Below, one piece after another: positions 27,688 to 36,720 of a stretch of 37,834 nucleotides of DNA. A program made the position numbers and the translations under genes. The DNA is from Alphaproteobacteria bacterium (GTDB taxonomy: Bacteria; Pseudomonadota; Alphaproteobacteria; Rs-D84; NBLK01): contig JAFGVS010000021.1 in assembly GCA_016937865.1 (NCBI GenBank), positions 1 through 37,834 on the forward strand, written 5' to 3'. The number at the start of each line of letters is the position of its first letter. The stretch's first letter is position 1. The notes under the pieces are model-generated. The model was not told the DNA's origin. It did not search any database and saw nothing but the letters and a program-made list of their open reading frames with translations.

Positions 27688-29031
27688 TTATTTTTGAATG
27701 GCTTTGCCATAATCAATGAACTTTGCTTTTACAAAAGCATAGGGGTTAATTGGACGTCCATTATAACGCACTTCGTAATGTAAATGTACGCCTGTTGAGC
27801 GGCCTGTCGATCCTGCAAGTCCCACAATATCGCGTTCGTTTACTTCATCCCCTACTTTTACGGTAATTTTACTTAAGTGTGCATAAAGTGTTGAAAAGCC
27901 TAAACCATGATCTATTTCGACCGCATATCCATAGGCTCCACGCAACCCAGCACGTGAAACATGCCCAGCCGCAACCGCATATAAAGGTTTGCCTATTTTC
28001 CCAGCAAAATCAATTCCGCCGTGCATTGCCGCTTTCCCTGTAAACGGATCACTCCGGCTACCAAAAGAAGACGTGACACGCATTTTTTCTACTGGGTTTC
28101 CAAGTGGCAGCATTTCTTTCACTTTGCTTAACCCTTCCCATAGATTCACTTTATCTCGTACGTCATTATACCGTTTTGTTAAATTTTCAGAAGGCAATTT
28201 ATCTTCCTTTAAAGGTACAAATGGCCCTCCAATTGATACACGTTCTTCTGCTTTTAATTTTCCAATTAAAATCGTTTTATCTTTTAACCCAAGACGTTTT
28301 AATGTCCGGGATACACCTGCGAATTGTTTTTCCAGATCTTTTACTCTGTCACTGGCCAAAACCTCCATTTTGTCTAACAATCCTTCATAGGATGAACGCA
28401 CCTGAATAATGGCATCTTCCAAATCTATATTCCGTTTTTTGACCCTTTTTTGTTCTTTCCAGGCGACATCCCGTTGGATTTCAGCATTTTTTAAGCGGTA
28501 GTAAACTTCTTCTTTATCAAAATCAGAAAAACCTTTTGATGCGGCAAAATCTCGCATTTTTTTACTGAAATACCCTAATTCTGCAACCAAGATACGTTGA
28601 TTTTTAAAGAATTCTTTTTGATCTTCTTTGGGTATCGACTTTTGAGAATCGAGTTTTTTTGCAAGCTCTGTATTTTGAGAATCAATTTTATCATTAATTT
28701 CAGAGATTTGGTTTTCATATGCACTAACGACCGCTAATAACTGTTTGTATTGCTCATGTGCTTTTTCGACTTTCGCCGCGTTATCTTCCATAATGTGATT
28801 ATAACGGAAATAAACATATGATGAATATCCCACCCATCCGATAAAGATAAACGAAAACACAGCCAAGAATAGCTGTAGATTTGAAGAAATCCGTTTTTGA
28901 CTTACGGTTCCTCGGTTGTAAAAAACGGCCGCCTTTTCTGGAAATAGACCACTGATAAATTGTCCAATGGATTCCCAGAAATTGCGTTTTGTCCGTTTAT
29001 AGTCTTTATGATAAGAAAACTTATGTCTCAT
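27688..29031 (-). CDS. M23 family metallopeptidase with coiled-coil region
   Basis: SSFGSRSDPFTGKAAMHGGIDFAGKIGKPLYAVAAGHV...GVHLHYEVRYNGRPINPYAFV; N-terminal TM and coiled coil. Confidence 0.93.
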   Translation of the reverse strand: MRHKFSYHKDYKRTKRNFWESIGQFISGLFPEKAAVFYNRGTVSQKRISSNLQLFLAVFSFIFIGWVGYSSYVYFRYNHIMEDNAAKVEKAHEQYKQLLAVVSAYENQISEINDKIDSQNTELAKKLDSQKSIPKEDQKEFFKNQRILVAELGYFSKKMRDFAASKGFSDFDKEEVYYRLKNAEIQRDVAWKEQKRVKKRNIDLEDAIIQVRSSYEGLLDKMEVLASDRVKDLEKQFAGVSRTLKRLGLKDKTILIGKLKAEERVSIGGPFVPLKEDKLPSENLTKRYNDVRDKVNLWEGLSKVKEMLPLGNPVEKMRVTSSFGSRSDPFTGKAAMHGGIDFAGKIGKPLYAVAAGHVSRAGLRGAYGYAVEIDHGLGFSTLYAHLSKITVKVGDEVNERDIVGLAGSTGRSTGVHLHYEVRYNGRPINPYAFVKAKFIDYGKAIQK

Positions 29032-29046
29032 ATTCTATATTACTCT

Positions 29047-29128
29047 CTTTTGGAAATTAATCCTGGCTGTACTAATTGCCGTTATCGTGGACATCAAGAT
29101 GTCCGGACATCCCCTCTAGAGTGAGGGC
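29047..29128. repeat. Intergenic structured repeat, copy B
   Basis: TTGGAAATTAATCCTGGCTGTacTAATTGCCGTT followed by GGACATC-aa-GATGTCC, the overlapping palindrome GATGTCCGGACATC and CCCTC-tagagt-GAGGG. Confidence 0.65.
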
Positions 29129-29161
29129 GTTGAATATATATAATTTTTCTCTTCTCTTTTT

Positions 29162-29992
29162 TTAGAAATTATTATTGTTCGTCATTTTTTCGGTAATCAT
29201 TGGCATGATGTCTTTTACAACTTCTTCTGCCATCATTCCGACAATGTTATATCCGCAATCCACATAGTGTGTTTCGCCAGTTACACCTGATGATAAATTT
29301 GAAAGCAAATATAAGCCTGATCCTGCGATGTCTTCAGGGGCGACGTTTCGACGTAGTGGTGCATTTAGCTCGTTCCAGCCGAACATCAAACGAAAATCTG
29401 AAATCCCCGCGGCAGCCAACGTTTTTACTGGACCTGCGGACATTGCGTTAACCCGGATGCCTTTTTTACCAAGATCATTTGCCAAATAACGTACTGAACA
29501 TTCTAATGCAGCCTTTGCAACACCCATCACATTATAGTGTGGCATCACTTTTTCAGCCCCGAAATAGGTTAAGCATAAACATGCCCCACCGTCTTTCATT
29601 AATGGTGCGGCACGACGACAGGCATCCGTAAATCCATAAACAGAGATATCCATTGTGTTTTTAAAGTTTTCGCGCGTGGTATCCACATACGCGCCTTTAA
29701 GTTCGTTTTTATCCGAAAACGCATTTGGGTGTAGCATAAAATCTAATTTACCAAATTTTTCTTCAACGGCTTTAAAAAGCGCGTCTAAGCTTTTTTCGTC
29801 TGTTCCAGTTGGCATAATTAAGCTCGCGTTAATTTTTTCAGCGAGAGGCTTTGCGCGTTTTTCCATAATTGGCAAATAAGCAATAGCCAACTCTGCCCCG
29901 GCTTGTGCACACGCTTGTGCAATCATCCACGGCATTCCAAAATCATTCGTCAGACCGACAATCAGTCCTTTTTTTCCTTTCATATCAAGCAT
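29162..29992 (-). CDS. fabI: Enoyl-[acyl-carrier-protein] reductase
   Basis: LTYFGAEKVMPHYNVMGVAKAALECSVRYLANDLGKKGIRVNAMSAGPVKTLAAAGI is a FabI signature; ATG at 29992 preceded by AAAGGAAA. Confidence 0.9.
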   Translation of the reverse strand: MLDMKGKKGLIVGLTNDFGMPWMIAQACAQAGAELAIAYLPIMEKRAKPLAEKINASLIMPTGTDEKSLDALFKAVEEKFGKLDFMLHPNAFSDKNELKGAYVDTTRENFKNTMDISVYGFTDACRRAAPLMKDGGACLCLTYFGAEKVMPHYNVMGVAKAALECSVRYLANDLGKKGIRVNAMSAGPVKTLAAAGISDFRLMFGWNELNAPLRRNVAPEDIAGSGLYLLSNLSSGVTGETHYVDCGYNIVGMMAEEVVKDIMPMITEKMTNNNNF

Positions 29993-30084
29993 CGATATTT
30001 CCTTTTTATTTTTTTGTACATAAACATTGATGGCGATTTTAGCAACCTGAATCCAAAAACGCAAGTTATTACATATTTTTGAAA

Positions 30085-30930
30085 TTAGTGTGTGTGTTGA
30101 AGTATTGAAGGTAGTATTTGCATCAGCTCTGAAGGGGGTTTTGACGTTTCATCTATTTCAGTTAAAGATTTTTCGTTAGGGAATTTTTTTTCTAAAAAAA
30201 ACTTTTTTTCTTTCTCTTGTTCTTTTCTTTTTCTCTCCTCCATAAATTCTATTATTTCATCCATAGCCATTTCAGAAAGCGGTCTTATTCTCCCATTAAG
30301 AAACGTTTGTACTTCTGTACACGTTCTTTTTATATTCCCATATTCTGCATTCCAATTTAAAAATGCTTTTATGAAAAATACATCTGGATTTTTTACACTT
30401 TTTAGAAAATCTACTGGATCAGAGATCCATTTTAATCTTCTATGAAGATCTTCTTTAATAACTTTTTGAGGCACGCGTATTGCGGCTTTCAAGCGAGCCT
30501 TTGGCTCTCCTCTTTCAAAGATATACATTTTTTCAAAAGCAACTTTTTCAGCCTCTTTTATAAACCGTCTTTTTTTAAACCAATTTTTCCAACGCATGTT
30601 TTTTAAAACAGCATTGAGTTCTTCGGCTTTATTTGTTTGCAACGATGTGCAAATTTCTGTTATTTCTTCAACACCCAAATTATTTTCTTTGACTATATCG
30701 GAAATTAGCTCTGGACATTGCAAAGCAATTATCCCCATATCTTCGACTGTCAGTTTTTTTATATTCTTTTTGATATAGTCGATGATTATTTCTGTGGCTT
30801 TTTGATTTTTGAAGGTATTGTCTTTGTAGGCAATGGTTTCATGATACCTTTTATATTCTTTTTGATTTTTTGGGCGTTCGAGCCCTTTGACAACATTTAT
30901 CTCATATAGAAAATTTCGTAGCGTTTCCAC
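30085..30930 (-). CDS. Hypothetical 281-aa charged helical protein (orphan)
   Basis: GTG start with GGAAGAAGGAC upstream and a good promoter; no family recognised. Confidence 0.75.
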   Translation of the reverse strand: METLRNFLYEINVVKGLERPKNQKEYKRYHETIAYKDNTFKNQKATEIIIDYIKKNIKKLTVEDMGIIALQCPELISDIVKENNLGVEEITEICTSLQTNKAEELNAVLKNMRWKNWFKKRRFIKEAEKVAFEKMYIFERGEPKARLKAAIRVPQKVIKEDLHRRLKWISDPVDFLKSVKNPDVFFIKAFLNWNAEYGNIKRTCTEVQTFLNGRIRPLSEMAMDEIIEFMEERKRKEQEKEKKFFLEKKFPNEKSLTEIDETSKPPSELMQILPSILQHTH

Positions 30931-30958
30931 TATTGTCCTTCTTTCCTTTGTTTGATCG

Positions 30959-30987
30959 ATTGTACTCCTTTTTTAGGTTCAGGTCAA
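30959..30987 (-). promoter_or_regulatory. sigma70-type promoter for the 281-aa gene (TTGACC-N17-TACAAT)
   Basis: Minus strand TTGACC (30987-30982), 17-nt spacer, TACAAT (30964-30959). Confidence 0.65.
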
Positions 30988-31029
30988 ATGATGCTTGCAG
31001 TTATTTGAATTATCTTTTAGTCTTCGCGT

Positions 31030-32682
31030 ATGTCTGACTTTCCACGATTCTTAGATGATTTACGCGCCCGGTTAAGTATTACCGCGATTGTTGGTGGGCG
31101 TGTGAAGTTAACGCCGAAAGGTCAAAACCATTGGGGGTGCTGTCCCTTTCATAATGAAAAAACCCCTTCTTTTTCCGTAACGGAGGCCAAAGGATTCTAT
31201 CATTGTTTTGGGTGTCATGCGCATGGAGATGTCATTAAGTTTGTCATGGAAATCCAAAATCTTTCTTTTATCGAGGCGGTAAAACAACTCGCCGAAAAAG
31301 CCGGGATGGAACTGCCTGATCAAACACCTCAACAAAAACAACAACTCGAAGTTCGCAAGAGTCTCATCGATATTTTAGAAACCGCTGCTGGATTTTTTGA
31401 AGATGCGCTGCGAGCGGATAGTGGTAAAGAAGCCTTGGATTATGTATTGGAAAAACGCAAGCTTTCTTGGGAAACGATCGAACAATTTCGGATTGGTTAT
31501 GCCCCAGATAACGATCAACTTTATAAGACATTAAAAGCCCAAAAAGTGACCGATGCACAATTGGAACAAACAGGCCTTTTCAAAAAAGGAAAAGGCGCTC
31601 AGCCGTTTCAATATTTACGCCATCGATTGGTCTTTCCGATTCGCAATATCAAAGGATCTGTGATTGCTTTTTCCGGGCGATCCTTGGATGGCACAGAACC
31701 TAAATATTTAAACACACCAGAGACCGATTTATTCCATAAACGGGCAACGTTATATGGGCACTATGTTAGCCGTGATGCCGTCTATAAAACAAACACAGCC
31801 ATTGTAACCGAAGGACAAATTGATGCCATTGCTTTACATGCTGCCGGTTTTCCAACCGCGATGGCACCACTTGGCACCGCAATGACGGAACATCACTTGC
31901 GCTTATTGTGGAAAATGGCGGATACGCCGATCCTTTGCTTTGATGGTGACAATGCCGGACAAAAAGCGGCTATTCGTGCTTTGGAACGTGCTATACCGTT
32001 ATTACAGCCGGGAAAAACGATCAATGTTGCCTTTATGCCACAGGGCCAAGATCCCGATGATGTGTTGCGCGGAGAAAACGGAAAATCAAAAATGGAATCC
32101 ATTTTAGCGGCGGCCAAACCGTTTAGTGAAACCTTATGGGACGCACATAAAACAACGCATAATTTAAGCCTACCTCATGGACAGGCTGCGTTTGAAAAAG
32201 AGATGTTATCGCTGTATGAAGCCGTGCCGGATGCGACGTTAAAAAATGCGATGATTCGGGATGTCAAAAACCGCCTTTGGGAAACGTTTCGATTCCGTAA
32301 AAATCAAAAACGTGAGGCGCGTGAACTACCTTTTTCCGCGAATGAAAAAATAAAGGTTTTTGATTTGCTTTCGTTGTTTCCGGATTTAATTGATCAATGG
32401 GAAGAACGCTTGTTACCGATGCTGGGGAACCCCGATGATTTGGAAAAAATCAAAACACATGTTGCGCCTTTGGCGATTCGGAATCAAGGTCTGACCCGGG
32501 AAGATATTGAAGACCGTTTATCTAAATTAATGTTGCACCATACGATCCGTGTTTTGCAGGATGAATATAAAGCTGTGCAAACCCGATTTGCGGAAAAAGG
32601 TGAGCGCGAAGATTGGCACACCTTGCAAGGGCTGAAAGAAGAGATTCAGAGACTAAAAGAGCAAGACTTTCTTGGAGATTAA
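31030..32682 (+). CDS. dnaG: DNA primase
   Basis: CHC2 zinc finger CCPFHNEKTPSFSVTEAKGFYHCFGCHAHGD; FPIRNIKGSVIAFSGR, EGQIDAIAL, CFDGDNAGQKAA toprim motifs. Confidence 0.95.
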   Translation: MSDFPRFLDDLRARLSITAIVGGRVKLTPKGQNHWGCCPFHNEKTPSFSVTEAKGFYHCFGCHAHGDVIKFVMEIQNLSFIEAVKQLAEKAGMELPDQTPQQKQQLEVRKSLIDILETAAGFFEDALRADSGKEALDYVLEKRKLSWETIEQFRIGYAPDNDQLYKTLKAQKVTDAQLEQTGLFKKGKGAQPFQYLRHRLVFPIRNIKGSVIAFSGRSLDGTEPKYLNTPETDLFHKRATLYGHYVSRDAVYKTNTAIVTEGQIDAIALHAAGFPTAMAPLGTAMTEHHLRLLWKMADTPILCFDGDNAGQKAAIRALERAIPLLQPGKTINVAFMPQGQDPDDVLRGENGKSKMESILAAAKPFSETLWDAHKTTHNLSLPHGQAAFEKEMLSLYEAVPDATLKNAMIRDVKNRLWETFRFRKNQKREARELPFSANEKIKVFDLLSLFPDLIDQWEERLLPMLGNPDDLEKIKTHVAPLAIRNQGLTREDIEDRLSKLMLHHTIRVLQDEYKAVQTRFAEKGEREDWHTLQGLKEEIQRLKEQDFLGD

Positions 32683-32687
32683 TAAAT

Positions 32688-32726
32688 AAAGAAACCGCTT
32701 TTTCCAAGCGGTTTCTTTATTTTACT
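32688..32726 (+). terminator. Rho-independent terminator after dnaG
   Basis: 13-bp perfect stem AAAGAAACCGCTT-tttcc-AAGCGGTTTCTTT followed by T-rich sequence. Confidence 0.8.
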
Positions 32727-32728
32727 TA

Positions 32729-32947
32729 TTATTTCTTTCTAGATTTTTTTTTGGGTTTATTAAACCAGGTCATGGCGTTGGTTTCCGCCTCTTGCATCAT
32801 TTTGCCACAGAAGATTGCCAGGCATAAAATAATGACTCTTTTATATTTAAACGGACTGTCGATGGCGCCAAACCCCAATCCCAAAAATAAAAATGTCCAT
32901 TTGTTCAAGAGATGCTTCATCATTTCAACAAGTGCCATCAATTTCAT
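32729..32947 (-). CDS. Small membrane protein, 72 aa, unknown function
   Basis: ATG at 32947 preceded by AAAAGGAGAA; one or two hydrophobic segments, basic C-terminus. Confidence 0.55.
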   Translation of the reverse strand: MKLMALVEMMKHLLNKWTFLFLGLGFGAIDSPFKYKRVIILCLAIFCGKMMQEAETNAMTWFNKPKKKSRKK

Positions 32948-33061
32948 AGGCGTTCTCCTTTTGTTTATTCTTAAATACACCATAGGTACTATTTAACCTT
33001 TTTTCAAGAACAAGTTTTGGAAACGCTTCTTTTACTGGGACTCATCAGGATACGCCTTACT

Positions 33062-35230
33062 TTACATAAACGTATATGGATTTACGTCGATTTTAATTTG
33101 GATCGTAGATGGCGTTTTAATGTGAGACAACCATGTGCGGACAAATTGATGGCCGGCCATGGATCGTGGCGCCTGGATTAAAAAACGCTTGCGATATTTT
33201 CCGCGCAAAAATCGAATGGTCGCGTCTGCCGGCCCAAAGATTTTAATGTCGTTGTCTTGTGGTGCCCGACGGGCCATGTCTTCACAAAAAGCGCGCAAAG
33301 TTCGTTCGTCTTTGCCGGACAAAATCAACGCAATCAGCATGCCATATGGTGGCATTTTTAATAATTTTCGTGCGGACAGTTCTTGTTGAACAAAGCCTTC
33401 TTTGTCGCCCCGTTGCAACGCCTGCATCACGGGATGATCCGGCGCATGGGTTTGCACAAACACCGTGCCTTTTTCGCCAACACGTCCCGCCCGCCCCGCG
33501 GTTTGTTCCAACAGTTGCAGTGTCTTTTCACCGGCGCGAAAATCCGCGCCCATCAGGCTCATGTCCGCGTCGACAATACCAACGACGGCCAGCCCCGGGA
33601 AATGATGCCCTTTGGCTAAAATTTGCGTTCCGATAATTAAGTCGACCTCGCTGTTTTCAATTTTATGCAACGCGTCTTCTAACTGTTTTGACGTTTGTGT
33701 GTTTTCCGAGGACAACACCAAAACACGTTGATTTGGAAAGCGCGTCATTGCCTCTTCGGCCAGTCGTTCAATGCCGGGTCCGCAAAGTGTAAACGAATCT
33801 TCGTCTTCGCATTGCTCGCATTTTTTCGGTGGGGTCCGTTGGTAATCGCAATGGTGACATTTTAGCCACTCTTTTTGACCTTGATGATAAACCATGTACA
33901 CATCGCAATTCGGGCATTTCACCCGATGACCACAGCGTCCACAAATCATCAGCGGGGCATACCCACGCCGGTTCAAAAATAAAAGAGCCTGGCGCTTGTT
34001 TTCAAATGTTTGTATCAGGGAGTCAATTAAGACAGGCGATATCCATCCTTTTTTATCATTTATTTTTTCGGGTTTGTTTTCTTTGAGATCCACCAATTCA
34101 ATCGCCGGCATGACCGCTTTTTTAACGCGCTCGGTCAGTCTGACTTCCGCGTAACGATCCTCCTCAATATTAGCGAGTGTTTCAAAAGAAGGCGTTGCAG
34201 AGGCCAAAATAATCCCCGCGTTTTCCATCGCACAACGCATGACCGCCATATCGCGTGCGTGGTATAAAAATTGATCTTCTTGTTTATAGGATCCGTCGTG
34301 CTCTTCGTCTACCACCACCAGTCCTAAGTTTTTAAACGGCAAGAAAAGTGCTGAGCGTGTGCCAATCACAATTTGTTCTTGCCCGCTGTCGATTTGTTTC
34401 CAGATTTTTCGTTTTGTCGCCGCGGTCACATGCGAGTGCCAGATCGAAGGTTGGCGCCCAAACCGCATTTCAAATCGGTTTAAAAATTGCACCGTCAGGG
34501 AAATTTCTGGCAATAAAATCAATACTTGTTTTCCCGATTCGATGGCCTCTTTGGCGAGCTTGAAATACACTTCGGTTTTACCCGATCCCGTTACCCCGTT
34601 TAAAACGACCGGCTTGGTTTGAATGTTCTGTTTGATGATCTCTGCCGCCGTTTTTTGAGCGTCTGTTAAATAGGCAAAATCTGAAAATTCAAACGGTGGT
34701 TTTTCCTCTAGGTCTCCATCGATACTTTCAACCTCGTCTAAGCCACCTGCAGCGATAAAGCTTTGTATAACGGCACGCGAAAGTCCGGTTCTTTTGAGGA
34801 TTTGCGCCATCGTCAGACTTTCCGTTTTCCCCAGAAAAGCATTTTGAATCTTTTGGCGTTGTGGCGTTAATCGTCCTTGAAAATCTGCGGGCATATAGAG
34901 CGCTTTTTCGGTTTTTGCAATCAGCACTTCTTTGGGGGGCAGAGCCGCGCGAATCACGGCGCCAAAATCGGACATGGTAAATCGTGAGACGCGTCCCAAA
35001 TACTCCAGAAAATTTTGTGAAAATTGATACTCTGTTTTGGCGATAATATTTTTAATTTTTTTTATATCGCAATCGAGTTTTTTATTTTGTTTTACAACCA
35101 AACCAATTTCTTCTTTTCGACGAAACGGCACATGTACGATTTGCCCTGGCGCAATTTCCATATCTTCTGGCACGCCATAGGTGTAAAACGCACGGCCGGC
35201 AAAGGGTAAAACAACATCTACAAATTTCAT
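33062..35230 (-). CDS. priA: Primosomal protein N' (replication restart helicase PriA)
   Basis: Walker A GVTGSGKTEVY, DEEHDGSYKQ, Zn-binding CGRCGHRVKCPNC...CHHC...CEQC, GTQILAKGHHFPGLAVVGIVDAD. Confidence 0.95.
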   Translation of the reverse strand: MKFVDVVLPFAGRAFYTYGVPEDMEIAPGQIVHVPFRRKEEIGLVVKQNKKLDCDIKKIKNIIAKTEYQFSQNFLEYLGRVSRFTMSDFGAVIRAALPPKEVLIAKTEKALYMPADFQGRLTPQRQKIQNAFLGKTESLTMAQILKRTGLSRAVIQSFIAAGGLDEVESIDGDLEEKPPFEFSDFAYLTDAQKTAAEIIKQNIQTKPVVLNGVTGSGKTEVYFKLAKEAIESGKQVLILLPEISLTVQFLNRFEMRFGRQPSIWHSHVTAATKRKIWKQIDSGQEQIVIGTRSALFLPFKNLGLVVVDEEHDGSYKQEDQFLYHARDMAVMRCAMENAGIILASATPSFETLANIEEDRYAEVRLTERVKKAVMPAIELVDLKENKPEKINDKKGWISPVLIDSLIQTFENKRQALLFLNRRGYAPLMICGRCGHRVKCPNCDVYMVYHQGQKEWLKCHHCDYQRTPPKKCEQCEDEDSFTLCGPGIERLAEEAMTRFPNQRVLVLSSENTQTSKQLEDALHKIENSEVDLIIGTQILAKGHHFPGLAVVGIVDADMSLMGADFRAGEKTLQLLEQTAGRAGRVGEKGTVFVQTHAPDHPVMQALQRGDKEGFVQQELSARKLLKMPPYGMLIALILSGKDERTLRAFCEDMARRAPQDNDIKIFGPADATIRFLRGKYRKRFLIQAPRSMAGHQFVRTWLSHIKTPSTIQIKIDVNPYTFM

Positions 35231-35245
35231 TTGTGCATTCTTTCT

Positions 35246-35312
35246 TGTTGGAAATCCATTCTGTTTAAATCTACTTCCGTTATCTGCGTGATCTGTGTGT
35301 CCTCACGTACCA
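35246..35312. repeat. Possible diverged copy D of the intergenic repeat
   Basis: TTGGAAATccATtCTG...tTCCGTTATctGCG followed by CGTGA...TCACG hairpin; weaker match. Confidence 0.3.
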
Positions 35313-35338
35313 AACCGCTCAGGATGACGTTCTCTTTT

Positions 35339-36403
35339 TTAAAGCGCGATCCTTTGCATATCAATGCCGTCGACGGGTTTGCCTTCGACATCTGTCATAA
35401 AGACTTGTGCTTTTAGTTTTTTTAATTCCTCAAATAAAACATGACGGTGTTTTTCATCCAAATGCGACAACACTTCATCTAATAAAAAGATCGGTATTTC
35501 CCCAAACACTTTTTGAATCAAAATAGCGTGCCCCAATAATAAAGAAAGCAGCATCGTTTTTTGTTCACCCGTCGAACATAATCCAGCGGGCATATTTTTA
35601 TCCATGTGTCTTAAATCAAACACAGACCTATGCGCCCCATCGATAGAGGTCCAATCTCTATTTTTTTTCAAGTAAAGCTCATAAAATTCTTCAACCTCTA
35701 AAGCCGATGCCTTTTGTAACTTATCCTCTAGCATCCCAGAGCACGTTAAAGAAACAGATGGAAAAAGGGTTTGGTGTTCTTTTAACACCGCATTTAGATT
35801 TTCAATAAAATCCAGCCGAGCGACAGCAACAGCAACGGCCTGTTCTGCGAGTATCCGTCCATTGACGTCTTGCCACGTTGAGCATACCCCTTTTTCGCAT
35901 AAGGCGCTGCGCTCTTTGAGTAATTTATTTAATTGTGTTAAACGGTCGGCGTGCTTTGAATCAAACGAAACAATCATGCGATCAATCACCCGGCGGATGG
36001 CCGGCGCCCCTTCAACAAAAATTTTATCCATCACTGGGGTTAAGACAACACAGCGAATCAAATCCGCCAGGTCTTTGGGAGATTTTTTACGCCCGTCTAT
36101 ATTGACCTTGCGTAAGATGCTGGTGGATTTATCATACCCGGTTTCAACCTTGTATGGAATTTGTTTTGTGACAACTTTGGCCGAGACATCCCAACCCGTA
36201 TGTTTTGCCTCTTTTAATCTGCCGATTTCTTCTAATTTGTTTTTGCGGAAGGTTCCATTTTGAGACAGAAAAGAAAGCGCCTCTATTACATTGGTTTTAC
36301 CAACGCCGTTTTTTCCATAAAACATCGTAAAATCGCCTTCAAAAGAAAAGGATTTTTGTGTGTAGTTTCTGAAATCAAAAAGAGAAAGATTTTCTATCCG
36401 CAT
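35339..36403 (-). CDS. recF: DNA replication and repair protein RecF
   Basis: LSLFDFRNYTQKSFSFEGDFTMFYGKNGVGKTNVIEALSFLS, SFDSKHADRLTQLNKLLKERSALL-like, STGEQKTMLLSLLLGHA, FLLDEVLSHLDEKHR. Confidence 0.93.
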   Translation of the reverse strand: MRIENLSLFDFRNYTQKSFSFEGDFTMFYGKNGVGKTNVIEALSFLSQNGTFRKNKLEEIGRLKEAKHTGWDVSAKVVTKQIPYKVETGYDKSTSILRKVNIDGRKKSPKDLADLIRCVVLTPVMDKIFVEGAPAIRRVIDRMIVSFDSKHADRLTQLNKLLKERSALCEKGVCSTWQDVNGRILAEQAVAVAVARLDFIENLNAVLKEHQTLFPSVSLTCSGMLEDKLQKASALEVEEFYELYLKKNRDWTSIDGAHRSVFDLRHMDKNMPAGLCSTGEQKTMLLSLLLGHAILIQKVFGEIPIFLLDEVLSHLDEKHRHVLFEELKKLKAQVFMTDVEGKPVDGIDMQRIAL

Positions 36404-36720
36404 TTTATAGTCTATTCTACTTATCTTGTTATAAATTTCTTTTCTGTTTTTAAGCCCATTCTTTTAAACTTTCTAATGTTCTTTTCAACAATTTGACTCA
36501 AACTGTATCATATACGGTTTATGCCAAACCGATTAAATATAATTCGAAAAATTTTTAAAAATAACATCACAATCTAAATAGAACAGACTATAACTAACCG
36601 TACGAAAGAAAACGGACTCTATCAACATTTAATTTACAGATTATAACCCTTTCTTTATGATTGATTTTTTCTGAAAAACGTGTTAGGGTTATTGTTGAAG
36701 TTCAAAAAGGAGTGAAAAAA

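Noticed and set aside
32613-32996. 127-aa plus-strand ORF overlapping the end of dnaG
   Set aside because: Reads through the dnaG terminator hairpin and is antisense to the better-supported 72-aa minus-strand ORF.
36404-36720. AT-rich intergenic region next to recF as a replication origin
   Set aside because: No dnaA or dnaN beside recF, and no cluster of DnaA boxes seen; recF here neighbours priA and rlpA, so an origin call is not supported.
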